A model generated the notes under the pieces. That model had not been told where the DNA came from. It saw only the letters and a list, made by a program, of their open reading frames with translations, and did no database searches. A DNA stretch of 64,000 nucleotides. It comes from CAWIOX01 sp963837775. Lineage in GTDB: Bacteria > Pseudomonadota > Gammaproteobacteria > Burkholderiales > Burkholderiaceae_D. Shown piece by piece: positions 7,905-16,501 of this stretch. The stretch lies in assembly GCA_963837775.1 (NCBI GenBank), contig CAWIOX010000018.1:310001-374000 (forward strand), read 5' to 3'. Position 1 is the first letter of the stretch. Every line of letters begins with the position of its first letter. The translations under genes and the position numbers were made by a program.

Positions 7905-9638
7905 TTAACGGCTACGGTCTTCGGCCAGCAAATACAGCTTGCGCCAGAAGAACCGGTTCAACAACATGACGAATATGCACATCACGCCTATGCCGAGTGC
8001 AATCCGATGGAAGTCTCCGGCATCGGTCATCTGCTTGATGTAACTGCCAAGACCATCGGCCACCAGTGTCGTTTTTCCCCAGGTGACATATTCTGCAACG
8101 ATGCTGGCGTTCCACGAGCCGCCGCTGGCAGTAATGGCGCCAGTGATGAAGCTGGGAAATACTGCCGGCAGATACACCCGCTTCCATTTCAGCCAGCCTT
8201 TCAGCCCGAGGTTATCGGCTGCCAGCCGCAATTCGTTAGGAATGGCCGATGCGCCTGCCACCACGTTGAACAGGATGTACCACTGGGTGCCGAATACCAT
8301 CAACGGGCTGAGCCAGATATTCGCATTGAGCCTGAAGGTCACCAGCAGGAAGACCACCAATGGGAACATCAGGTTGACCGGGAACGCGGCCAGGAACTGC
8401 GCCACAGCCTGCACCCGCTGCGAATATTGCGGACGCAAACCGATCCAGACCGCAATCGGCACCCAGACAGCAGAAGCCAGCGCAATCAGCAGCAGCACCC
8501 GAACCAGCGTGATGAAACCCAAGCCCACCACGTGGGCCGCTTCACCCCAGCCAACATCGCTATGCACAAAGACGACGAGGCGATACGCGGCCAGCAATGC
8601 CGCCGCCAGCATCAGCGCCTCCGATGCGCGCGGCCACCATGCACTGAACGATCCGGAGCGCGCGCGCGGCGGCGTGCGGTCGTGCCGCACACTGAACCAG
8701 CCAAGTGCGCGACGCAGCCTTGACCAGAAGCGCTCGGTCAGTGCGCTAGTCCAGCGACTGCGTCGCACCCAATCCAGCAGCCAGGAGCGCTGCGCAGTTT
8801 CACCTTGCGATTCCTCGAAGCGGAACTTGTCGGCCCAGGCCAGCAGCGGCCGGAAGAACAATTGGTCATACAGCACAATCCCGGCCAGCATGGCGCCAAT
8901 TGCCCAGGCGATTGCCATGCCGTTTTCAGCCTCGATGGCGACGGCGATGTAGGCGCCGATTCCCGGCAACTTGATATCCTGTCCGGCGACAGTAATCGCT
9001 TCGGCGGCAACCAGAAAGAACCAGCCGCCCGACATCGACATCATCATGTTCCATAGCAGTCCGGGCATGGCGAAGGGCAGTTCCAGCCGCCAGAAGCGCT
9101 GCCAGCCGGACAGCCGGAACACGCGGGCGGCTTCATTGAGCTCGGGCGGCACGGTGCGCATCGATTGATACAGGCTGAACGCCATGTTCCACGCCTGCGA
9201 TGAAAAAATCGCGAAGATGGCGGCGCATTCCACGCCGAGCAAATTGCCGGGGAACAGGGCGATGAATGGGGCAATCGCAATTGCCTGAAAGCCAAGAATC
9301 GGCACCGACTGCAGGATATCGAGCAGCGGAATCATCACTTTCTCGGCGGCGCGGTATTTCGCCGCAATCGCCGCAAATACGAAGCTGAACAGCAATGAAC
9401 AGCCCAATGCGGTGAACATGCGCAGTATGGTTCGCAGCAGGTAATAGGGCAGATAGATCGGTTCAAGCGAGATCGGCGTGACCTGGCCGACCGTGAATGG
9501 CCGGCTCATTTGCATCGCGCCGAATGCGAGTATCGCCAGCAAGGCGAGTACCAGCGGCAGTAGTGCCCAGTCCCAGCGGTTGGGGGCGGTCGCGAGCCAC
9601 GAACGGTTTGCCCGGCGCGGATTGAACAATTCAAACAT
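7905..9638 (-). CDS. ABC transporter permease, two fused binding-protein-dependent permease domains
   Basis: 577 aa, about twice the usual 260-aa NitT/TauT permease. Two similar halves are visible. The first ends in an EAA-type loop with LNEAARVFRLSGWQRFWRLE; the second has NELRLAADNLGLKGWLKWKR. Both loops dock with the ATPase, so one polypeptide probably supplies both membrane subunits. I chose the ATG at 9638 (MFELFNPRRANRSW) because AGGAA precedes it; an in-frame extension to 9761 lacks support. The start overlaps the stop of the upstream small gene by 8 bp, which suggests translational coupling. The ATPase gene follows. Inner-membrane location is clear from the hydrophobic segments; the substrate is unknown. 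Confidence 0.88.
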   Translation of the reverse strand: MFELFNPRRANRSWLATAPNRWDWALLPLVLALLAILAFGAMQMSRPFTVGQVTPISLEPIYLPYYLLRTILRMFTALGCSLLFSFVFAAIAAKYRAAEKVMIPLLDILQSVPILGFQAIAIAPFIALFPGNLLGVECAAIFAIFSSQAWNMAFSLYQSMRTVPPELNEAARVFRLSGWQRFWRLELPFAMPGLLWNMMMSMSGGWFFLVAAEAITVAGQDIKLPGIGAYIAVAIEAENGMAIAWAIGAMLAGIVLYDQLFFRPLLAWADKFRFEESQGETAQRSWLLDWVRRSRWTSALTERFWSRLRRALGWFSVRHDRTPPRARSGSFSAWWPRASEALMLAAALLAAYRLVVFVHSDVGWGEAAHVVGLGFITLVRVLLLIALASAVWVPIAVWIGLRPQYSQRVQAVAQFLAAFPVNLMFPLVVFLLVTFRLNANIWLSPLMVFGTQWYILFNVVAGASAIPNELRLAADNLGLKGWLKWKRVYLPAVFPSFITGAITASGGSWNASIVAEYVTWGKTTLVADGLGSYIKQMTDAGDFHRIALGIGVMCIFVMLLNRFFWRKLYLLAEDRSR

Positions 9639-10011
9639 CGTCGGTTCCTGCCTCGTATTGCGGGAAGCCGCCAGCGCGAATTCCCCGGTCGTCGTGAAAA
9701 GATTGAATAGCCGTCCCCCGGAAATAGTTGCACGCAGCAGCGGCAAAGTTGCGAACATCATGGGCCGGATGCGCCCAGTTCAGGTTTTTCTGACGAGAGT
9801 TGTGCTCAAACGTACTATTATCGACGACCGCGATGACAGGAAGATTACCTTCTGTGACAACCGCACAGCGTTTGTGGATCATGCCGGCCAGTTGGCTCGC
9901 ATCGGACCTGAGTGCGCCCATCTTGCCGCAGAAACGCCAGGCGTCTTCCTGAATGCCCTTTGCATCCGTCAGGAAGGAATCAGTTAGCTGCTTTGCCTTG
10001 CTTTTGAACAT
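9631..10011 (-). CDS. Small uncharacterised protein coupled to the ABC permease
   Basis: 126 aa, starting MFKSKAKQLTDSFLTDAKGI. The ATG at 10011 has a strong Shine-Dalgarno sequence (GGAGGT, 6 bases upstream) and its TGA overlaps the permease ATG by 8 bp (ATGtttgaa frame), so it looks like the first gene of the operon. I do not recognise a family. There is no signal peptide or membrane segment; two cysteines (CGKMG, KRCAVV) and a lysine-rich N-terminus are the only notable features. The C-terminal third is less convincing as protein and could have been altered by an indel. It is not a periplasmic binding protein. Confidence rests mainly on the ribosome-binding site and coupling. Confidence 0.55.
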   Translation of the reverse strand: MFKSKAKQLTDSFLTDAKGIQEDAWRFCGKMGALRSDASQLAGMIHKRCAVVTEGNLPVIAVVDNSTFEHNSRQKNLNWAHPAHDVRNFAAAACNYFRGTAIQSFHDDRGIRAGGFPQYEAGTDDV

Positions 10012-10017
10012 CGGCAC

Positions 10018-10686
10018 CTCCGTTTGAGTGAACGGGAGGACCTTTCATCGGTGCTTGTTCAATGCCTTTCGCCACAAAAATGGCAACGTCACATCTGCGC
10101 TGGCTCTGTCGAGAGCATTACGCAAATACGGCAATCAAGGCTTTCGCTGCTGCCGACAGCGAAAAATCAATGTGTAATGGATTGTTTTTGGAACTCGGAC
10201 TGTTCCGGAGAAACTCCGGAATATCGGGATGCCATCATCTGCCTATGGCGCGATGACGGCAGGAGGAAGACCTGCGTTATCTTGCCGGGGCAGAGCCAGA
10301 ATAACTCTGGCAACAACTACCACTCGAACAAGTGCCCATGAAAGGGACTCCATAAAATTTAAACAGGCGCAGTGTAATTGCATGCTCGTTCGAACGTCAA
10401 GGAAAAGAGTGCTTTGATTCAACGGCAATAGGTGTGGTCGTCAGTTTGATGAAAAATCCGAAAATGCACGTTTTTTTACTGCTACGACTTTGCCTGATGT
10501 GCTGGCACGTGAAAACCGGGTGCGATTCAGATTTTTTGCTGAGCTCAGGTGGATAGAAGGAAGAATAAGGCGAATGAGTGAGCAACTTAGGCAGTTTCCG
10601 ACGTGAAAATAATTTCTGCAGTCGGGGGGATTGAATTGCAAATCCATATATTCACATTATGAATGATTGATATTTGAAATTGAAAT
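10018..10686. other. Long non-coding stretch upstream of the ABC operon
   Basis: No supported gene lies between the ABC operon start (10011) and the transposase at 10866. The part next to the operon has two hairpins, TTCCGGAG-aaa-CTCCGGAA (10203–10221) and GCCAGA-ataac-TCTGGC (10295–10311), and could be a structured mRNA leader read on the minus strand. A 105-codon plus-strand frame at 10024–10341 has no recognisable content. The AT-richer part from 10340 to 10686 shows nothing I can name. The candidate sRNA follows at 10687. Confidence 0.5.
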
Positions 10687-10715
10687 TTGCCAAATAACTG
10701 TTGGCTCCATATAAT
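10687..10715 (+). promoter_or_regulatory. Sigma-70 promoter of candidate sRNA
   Basis: TTGCCA (10687–10692), a 17-bp spacer and TATAAT (10710–10715): one mismatch from the full consensus. The upstream DNA is AT-rich (gatatttgaaattgaaat), resembling an UP element. Predicted transcription start is about 10722. Confidence 0.75.
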
Positions 10716-10721
10716 TGCACC

Positions 10722-10784
10722 TGTCTCCTCCAATCTCCTCCTGGAATTGGATTTAAGCCCGCTTTCATCAGCGGGCTTTTTTTT
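10722..10784 (+). ncRNA. Candidate small RNA with two CTCCTCC anti-Shine-Dalgarno motifs
   Basis: A predicted ~62-nt transcript, from just after the -10 box to the T-tract. It contains CTCCTCC at 10725–10731 in the 5' end and again at 10735–10741. The second copy lies in the loop of a small hairpin formed by CCAAT (10730–10734) and ATTGG (10746–10750). The transcript ends in the terminator AAGCCCGC-tttcatca-GCGGGCTT followed by eight Ts. There is no ORF. The design (anti-SD motif in a hairpin loop, short RNA, strong terminator) resembles the CUCCUCCC-motif RNAs (CcsR / 'cuckoo' RNAs) described in alphaproteobacteria. Homology with that family is not shown here; this is recognition by structure. 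Confidence 0.68.
10755..10784 (+). terminator. Intrinsic terminator of candidate sRNA
   Basis: Eight-bp stem AAGCCCGC / GCGGGCTT with loop TTTCATCA, followed by a run of eight Ts ending at 10784. No protein gene lies upstream on the plus strand, so it must serve a non-coding transcript. Confidence 0.88.
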
Positions 10785-10800
10785 GTTCATGTGATTTGTA

Positions 10801-11669
10801 TTGGGGTCAGAGTCGGATTTGTCCGTTAGAATTTAGCTGAATTCATCTCTCTCCTATAGATCATCATGGCCCGACTTCCCCGCCTCGTCATTCCGCATCA
10901 AGCGCATCACATCGTTCAGCGTGGCAATAATCGCCAGCCAGTTTTCCGCGACGGCAGCGATTACCTGGCTTTTTTGGGCTGGCTGCGCGAGGCGGCGAAA
11001 CAATTCAAGGTGGCAATCCATGCCTACGTGTTGATGGGAAACCATGTGCATATACTGGCGACGCCCGCTGATGAGATCGGCCTGGGGCGCATGATGCAAT
11101 GGGTCGGGCGTTATTACGTGCCTTACTTCAATCAGAAATATGAGCGTGTCGGCACTTTATGGCAGGGCCGTTTCAAGGCGTCGGTGATCGATTCGGAGCA
11201 CTATTTCATGACCTGCTGCCGTTATATCGAGCTCAATCCGGTGCGTGCCGGGATAGTGTCCAATGCTGCGGAATATCCGTGGTCGAGTTATGCACATCAT
11301 GTCGGCATGCGGTCTGATCCGCTGATCTCCGATCATCCGCTGTACTGGGCGCTGGGTAATACGCCTTTTCAGCGCGAGGCTGCATATAAGGAAATGGTCG
11401 AGCAGGTGCTTACCGAGGATGACATCCACTACTTGAATACGGCGCTTCTGAAGGGCTGGGCGCTGGGTTCGGAGCAATTCAAGATGGCGCTGGAAAAACA
11501 GACCGAGCGTCGGGTGCGTCCGGCCAAAAGAGGGCGGCCTTCCAAGAAGACGGATGAAGTTGTCAGCAAGGATGCATCCTGATTGCTGGTGGCTGTATTG
11601 TGCGCACTACTATGTCCCTATTTATTTTATAAAGTAAGTGGATAAAAAATAAAGCGACACTGACCCCAA
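10801..11669 (+). mobile_element. Y1-transposase element with TTGGGGTCAG inverted ends
   Basis: The left end TTGGGGTCAGAGTCGG (10801–10816) is the near-perfect inverse of the right end GCGACACTGACCCCAA (11654–11669). The two frame a single transposase gene in an 869-bp unit. Paired GGGGTCAG-type ends around lone Y1 transposase genes are common in bacteria. It is inserted between the sRNA terminator and gltB. No target-site duplication is evident, as expected for HUH enzymes. Confidence 0.75.
10866..11582 (+). CDS. Transposase, Y1_Tnp (IS200-like / RAYT-related) domain
   Basis: 238 aa, longer than the RAYT at 344–892. The N-terminus MARLPRLVIPHQAHHIVQRGNN is typical of this transposase group. 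The HUH motif lies in YVLMGNHVHILATP (about residues 52–65) and the catalytic tyrosine in CCRYIELNPVRAGIV (about 115–130). A C-terminal extension follows, ending in a basic tail (RRVRPAKRGRPSKK) that may contact DNA. The key residues are present and the frame is complete. The inverted TTGGGGTCAG ends flank it at 10801 and 11669. It differs clearly from the first RAYT in length and ends, so it belongs to a different subgroup. Confidence 0.9.
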   Translation: MARLPRLVIPHQAHHIVQRGNNRQPVFRDGSDYLAFLGWLREAAKQFKVAIHAYVLMGNHVHILATPADEIGLGRMMQWVGRYYVPYFNQKYERVGTLWQGRFKASVIDSEHYFMTCCRYIELNPVRAGIVSNAAEYPWSSYAHHVGMRSDPLISDHPLYWALGNTPFQREAAYKEMVEQVLTEDDIHYLNTALLKGWALGSEQFKMALEKQTERRVRPAKRGRPSKKTDEVVSKDAS

Positions 11670-11742
11670 TTGTTCTTGTTGAGTTTTTTATTGCGCTGCA
11701 CTATTCTTCATTTTCAAACTCATCAAGTAGTGGAGAACGGTT

Positions 11743-14700
11743 ATGCACGCGCAAGGTTTGTACGACCCGGCCAATGAACATGACGCCTGCGGCGTCGGTT
11801 TCATCGCCCATATCAAAGGCAACAAAAGTCATTCTATCGTTGAGCAGGGTTTGCTCATCCTGAAAAATCTCGACCATCGGGGCGCGGTCGGTGCCGATAA
11901 GCTGATGGGCGATGGCGCCGGTATCCTGATCCAGATTCCAGACCAGTATTACCGCGAAGAGATGGCGAAGCAGGGCGTCGAATTGCCGCCGCCCGGCGAA
12001 TTCGGCGTGGGCATGGTGTTCCTGCCGAAAGAACATGCGTCGCGCATGGCTTGCGAGCAGGAGATGGAGCGCGCGGTGCGCGCCGAGGGGCAAATCGTGC
12101 TGGGCTGGCGCGATGTGCCGGTCGATCTGGATATGCCGATGTCGCCCACGGTGCGCGCCAAAGAGCCGTTCATCCGCCAGATTTTCGTCGGTCGCGGTCC
12201 GGACATCATGGTCACCGATGCGCTCGAACGCAAACTGTATGTGATCCGTAAATCAGCCGCGCATGCGATCCAGGCGCTGAAACTGCTGCACGGCCAGGAA
12301 TATTTCGTCACCTCGATGTCGGCCCGCACCATTGTTTACAAGGGTTTGCTGCTGGCGGATCAGGTTGGCGTGTATTACCGCGACCTGCAGGATGCGCGTT
12401 GCATTTCCGCGCTGGCGCTGGTGCATCAGCGTTTCTCCACCAATACCTTCCCGGAATGGCCGCTGGCTCACCCGTACCGGATGATTGCGCACAACGGCGA
12501 GATCAACACCGTCAAGGGCAATTTCAACTGGATGCGCGCGCGCGAAGGCGTGATGAAGTCCGCCGTGCTGGGCGATGATCTGCAGAAGCTGTATCCGCTG
12601 ATTTTCGAAGGCCAGTCCGATACTGCGACCTTCGATAATGCGCTGGAATTGCTGGTGATGGCCGGTTATCCGATCGCGCAAGCGATGATGATGATGATCC
12701 CCGAGGCGTGGGAAAACCACACCCAGATGGATGACAATCGTCGCGCATTTTACGAATACCACGCCGCGATGATGGAGCCGTGGGACGGCCCGGCTGCGAT
12801 GGCGTTTACCGATGGCCGCCATATCGGCGGCACGCTGGACCGCAACGGTCTGCGTCCGGCGCGTTATATCGTGACGGATGATGATCTGGTGGTGATGGCG
12901 TCCGAATCCGGCGTGCTGCCGATTCCGGAATCGAAAATCATCCAGAAATGGCGCCTGCAGCCAGGCAAGATGTTCCTGATCGACCTCGATGCCGGCCGCA
13001 TCATCGACGACAAGGAGCTGAAGAATACCTACGCCAATGCCAAGCCGTACAAGGCGTGGATCAATTCGGTACGGATCAAGCTCGATGCGATCAAGGCGCA
13101 GGCCGTTGAAGAAAAGTCGATCGAGTCGCTGCTCGACCGTCAGCAGGCATTCGGCTATACGCAGGAAGACCTGAAGTTCCTGATGGCGCCGATGGCGGCG
13201 TCTGGCGAAGAGGCGATCGGTTCGATGGGCAATGACTCGCCGCTGGCCGTCATGTCCAACAAGCTCAAGCCGCTGTACAGCTATTTCAAGCAGTTGTTTG
13301 CACAGGTCACCAACCCGCCGATCGATCCGATCCGTGAAGCGATGGTGATGTCGCTGGTGTCCTTCATCGGGCCAAAGCCAAACTTGCTCGATACCAACAA
13401 TATCAATCCGCCGATGCGACTCGAAGTCGCGCAACCGGTGCTGGATTTCGCCGACATTGCGAAATTGCGCAACATCAGCGCCTACACCAGCGGCAAGTTC
13501 AAGTCCTATGAGCTGAATATCTGCTACCCGGTTGCATGGGGCAAGGATGGCATCGAAGCGCGCCTGGCATCCTTGTGCGCAGAGGCGGTGGATGCGGTCA
13601 AATCCGGTCACAACATCCTGATCATTTCCGATCGCAAGATGGATGCAAAATCGGTGGCGATACCGGCCTTGCTGGCAACGTCTGCTGTGCATCAGCATCT
13701 GGTCAGCAAGGGTCTGCGTGCTTCGACCGGCCTGGTGGTCGAAACCGGTTCGGCCCGCGAAACGCATCACTTCGCGTTGCTGGCGGGTTACGGTGCGGAA
13801 GCGGTGCATCCTTATCTGGCAATGGAAACACTGGCCGAGCTGGCCAAGGGCATGGCAGGCGATTTGTCGGCTGAAAAAGCGGTCTACAACTACACCAAGG
13901 CGGTCGGCAAGGGTCTGATGAAGGTGATGTCCAAGATGGGCATCTCGACCTATATGTCATATTGCGGCGCACAGATTTTCGAGGTCATCGGCCTGAACAA
14001 ATCGCTGGTCGATAAATACTTCCGCGGCACTGCGTCCAACGTCGAAGGTATCGGCGTGTTCGAGGTGGCGGAAGAAACGCTGCGCCTGCATGACCTGGCC
14101 TTCGGCAAGGATCCTGTACTCGCACATGCGCTCGATACCGGTGGCGAGTACGCGTTCCGCGTGCGCGGCGAAGAGCATATGTGGACTCCGGATGCGATTG
14201 CGAAACTGCAGCATTCGACCCGCGCCAACAACTTCAACACCTACAAGGAATACGCACAGATCATCAACGACCAGTCCCGCCGTCACATGACGCTGCGCGG
14301 CCTGTTCGAGTTCAAGATCGATCCGAGCAAGGCGATTCCGCTGGAAGAAGTCGAGCCGGCCAAGGAAATCGTCAAGCGTTTTGCCACCGGTGCGATGTCG
14401 CTCGGTTCGATCTCGACCGAGGCGCACGCCACGCTGGCAGTGGCGATGAACCGCATCGGCGGCAAGTCGAACACCGGCGAGGGCGGCGAAGATCCGATCC
14501 GCTACCAGCAGGAACTCAAGGGCATCCCGATCAAGAAGGGCGAGACGCTGGCTTCCATCATCGGTGCCAACCGGGTTGCTGCGCATATCCCTCTGCTGGC
14601 AGGCGACTCGCTGCGTTCGAAGATCAAGCAGGTTGCCTCCGGTCGTTTCGGCGTCACGGCGGAATACCTGAATTCGGCTGACCAGATCCAGATCAAGATG

Positions 14701-16428
14701 GCGCAAGGTGCGAAGCCCGGCGAGGGCGGTCAGTTGCCTGGTGGAAAAGTGTCCGAGTACATCGCCAAACTGCGTTTCTCGGTGCCGGGCGTAGGCTTGA
14801 TTTCGCCGCCGCCGCATCACGATATCTATTCGATCGAGGATTTGGCGCAGCTGATCCATGACCTGAAAAACGCCAATCCACGCGCCTCGATTTCAGTCAA
14901 GCTGGTGTCCGAAGTCGGCGTCGGTACGGTGGCCGCCGGTGTTTCCAAGGCGAAAGCGGACCACGTGGTGATCGCCGGTCACGATGGCGGCACGGGCGCC
15001 TCGCCCTTGTCTTCGATCAAGCACACCGGTACGCCGTGGGAACTCGGTTTGTCCGAGACCCAGCAGACCCTGGTGTTGAATGGTTTGCGCGGACGGGTCC
15101 GGGTCCAGGCCGACGGTCAGATGAAGACCGGTCGCGACGTTGCGATTGCCGCCATGCTGGGTGCCGATGAAATCGGTTTTGCGACTGCGCCGCTGGTGGT
15201 CGAAGGCTGCATCATGATGCGCAAATGCCATCTGAATACCTGCCCGGTCGGCGTTGCGACGCAAGATCCGGTGCTGCGCGCCAAGTTCTCCGGCAAGCCT
15301 GAATACGTGGTCAATTACTTCTTCTTCGTCGCCGAAGAAACCCGTCAAATCATGGCGCAGCTGGGTATCCGCACTTACGAAGAACTGATCGGCCGCGTCG
15401 ATCTGCTTGACAAGTCGAAGGCAATTTCACACTGGAAAGCCAAGGGTCTGGATTTCTCGCGGATTTTCCATCAGCCGGTAGTCGCCCCCGGTATGCCTTA
15501 CAAGCATAGCGAAGAGCAGGATCACGGCCTGGAAAAAGCGCTCGACCACAAGCTGATCGCGCAAGCCAGGGCAGCGCTCGACAAAGGCGAGAGGGTTTCC
15601 TTCATTTCGCCGGTCAAGAACGTCAACCGCACGGTCGGCACCATGCTGTCCGGTGAAGTGGCGCAGCGCTATGGGCATGCAGGCTTGCCTGACGACACCA
15701 TCCATATCCAGTTGCAGGGCACTGCCGGTCAATCGGCTGGCGCCTTCCTGGCGCATGGCATTACGCTGGATCTGGTCGGTGAAGGCAACGATTACGTCGG
15801 CAAGGGCTTGTCCGGCGGCCGTATCATCGTGCGTCCGAATACCGAGTTCCGCGGCTGGGCGGTCGACAACATCATCTGCGGCAACACTGTGCTGTATGGT
15901 GCGATCGCCGGCGAGGCTTTCCTCAATGGCGTGGCCGGTGAGCGCTTTGCTGTGCGTAACTCCGGTGCGACGGCAGTGGTGGAAGGTACCGGCGACCATG
16001 GTTGCGAATACATGACCGGCGGCACGGTCGTGGTGCTGGGTGAGACCGGCCGCAATTTCGCGGCCGGGATGTCGGGCGGCATCGCCTATGTGTACGATCC
16101 GGACGGTCAGTTCGCTAACCGCTGCAATACGGCGATGGTGGATCTGAATTCGGTGCTGTCTTCCGCCGAGCAGGAGCGCACCGTCGATCGCGCGATCTGG
16201 CATACCGTGTTGCGCGGTGGCGAGGCGCAAACCCACGAAGCGATCCTGAAGGGCTTGATCGAGCGCCACTTCAAGTACACCGGTTCGACCCGTGCCCGTA
16301 ACCTGCTGGATAACTGGAATGAGTCGCGCAAGCAGTTCGTCAAGGTGTTCCCGACCGAATACAAGCGGGCGCTGGCCGAGATGAATGCCGGTGTCGACGA
16401 GCAAAGCATGGAAACAATCGCCGCATAA
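11743..16428 (+). CDS. gltB: Glutamate synthase (NADPH), large subunit
   Basis: 1561 aa, full family length. After a 15-residue propeptide (MHAQGLYDPANEHDA) comes Cys16 of CGVGFIAHIKG, the N-terminal nucleophile of the class II glutamine amidotransferase domain (to about residue 430). The FMN-binding synthase domain contains the GGKSNTGEGGEDPIRY and GQLPGGKVSEYIA segments, and the 3Fe-4S cysteines are in CIMMRKCHLNTCPVG. The C-terminal beta-helix domain has glycine-rich repeats such as GTGDHGCEYMTGG. Together with GltD it converts glutamine and 2-oxoglutarate to two glutamates, the core of ammonium assimilation. gltD follows after 73 bp. Confidence 0.98.
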   Translation: MHAQGLYDPANEHDACGVGFIAHIKGNKSHSIVEQGLLILKNLDHRGAVGADKLMGDGAGILIQIPDQYYREEMAKQGVELPPPGEFGVGMVFLPKEHASRMACEQEMERAVRAEGQIVLGWRDVPVDLDMPMSPTVRAKEPFIRQIFVGRGPDIMVTDALERKLYVIRKSAAHAIQALKLLHGQEYFVTSMSARTIVYKGLLLADQVGVYYRDLQDARCISALALVHQRFSTNTFPEWPLAHPYRMIAHNGEINTVKGNFNWMRAREGVMKSAVLGDDLQKLYPLIFEGQSDTATFDNALELLVMAGYPIAQAMMMMIPEAWENHTQMDDNRRAFYEYHAAMMEPWDGPAAMAFTDGRHIGGTLDRNGLRPARYIVTDDDLVVMASESGVLPIPESKIIQKWRLQPGKMFLIDLDAGRIIDDKELKNTYANAKPYKAWINSVRIKLDAIKAQAVEEKSIESLLDRQQAFGYTQEDLKFLMAPMAASGEEAIGSMGNDSPLAVMSNKLKPLYSYFKQLFAQVTNPPIDPIREAMVMSLVSFIGPKPNLLDTNNINPPMRLEVAQPVLDFADIAKLRNISAYTSGKFKSYELNICYPVAWGKDGIEARLASLCAEAVDAVKSGHNILIISDRKMDAKSVAIPALLATSAVHQHLVSKGLRASTGLVVETGSARETHHFALLAGYGAEAVHPYLAMETLAELAKGMAGDLSAEKAVYNYTKAVGKGLMKVMSKMGISTYMSYCGAQIFEVIGLNKSLVDKYFRGTASNVEGIGVFEVAEETLRLHDLAFGKDPVLAHALDTGGEYAFRVRGEEHMWTPDAIAKLQHSTRANNFNTYKEYAQIINDQSRRHMTLRGLFEFKIDPSKAIPLEEVEPAKEIVKRFATGAMSLGSISTEAHATLAVAMNRIGGKSNTGEGGEDPIRYQQELKGIPIKKGETLASIIGANRVAAHIPLLAGDSLRSKIKQVASGRFGVTAEYLNSADQIQIKMAQGAKPGEGGQLPGGKVSEYIAKLRFSVPGVGLISPPPHHDIYSIEDLAQLIHDLKNANPRASISVKLVSEVGVGTVAAGVSKAKADHVVIAGHDGGTGASPLSSIKHTGTPWELGLSETQQTLVLNGLRGRVRVQADGQMKTGRDVAIAAMLGADEIGFATAPLVVEGCIMMRKCHLNTCPVGVATQDPVLRAKFSGKPEYVVNYFFFVAEETRQIMAQLGIRTYEELIGRVDLLDKSKAISHWKAKGLDFSRIFHQPVVAPGMPYKHSEEQDHGLEKALDHKLIAQARAALDKGERVSFISPVKNVNRTVGTMLSGEVAQRYGHAGLPDDTIHIQLQGTAGQSAGAFLAHGITLDLVGEGNDYVGKGLSGGRIIVRPNTEFRGWAVDNIICGNTVLYGAIAGEAFLNGVAGERFAVRNSGATAVVEGTGDHGCEYMTGGTVVVLGETGRNFAAGMSGGIAYVYDPDGQFANRCNTAMVDLNSVLSSAEQERTVDRAIWHTVLRGGEAQTHEAILKGLIERHFKYTGSTRARNLLDNWNESRKQFVKVFPTEYKRALAEMNAGVDEQSMETIAA

Positions 16429-16501
16429 ATTGCATGGTGAACCCCGCCTTGCTGCGGCCGGTAGCGGCAGCAAGGCGGAGTAGACAAGACAGAGGATAAC
16501 A

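Noticed and set aside
7905..9761. Longer permease start at 9761
   Set aside because: The extra 41 residues overlap the small upstream gene, have no SD, and do not resemble a permease N-terminus.
10024..10341. 105-codon plus-strand ORF upstream of the ABC operon
   Set aside because: No ribosome-binding site, no conserved segments and unusual Cys/Ser/Arg content; treated as non-coding.
12253..13809. 518-codon minus-strand ORF opposite gltB
   Set aside because: Shadow of gltB; no motifs.
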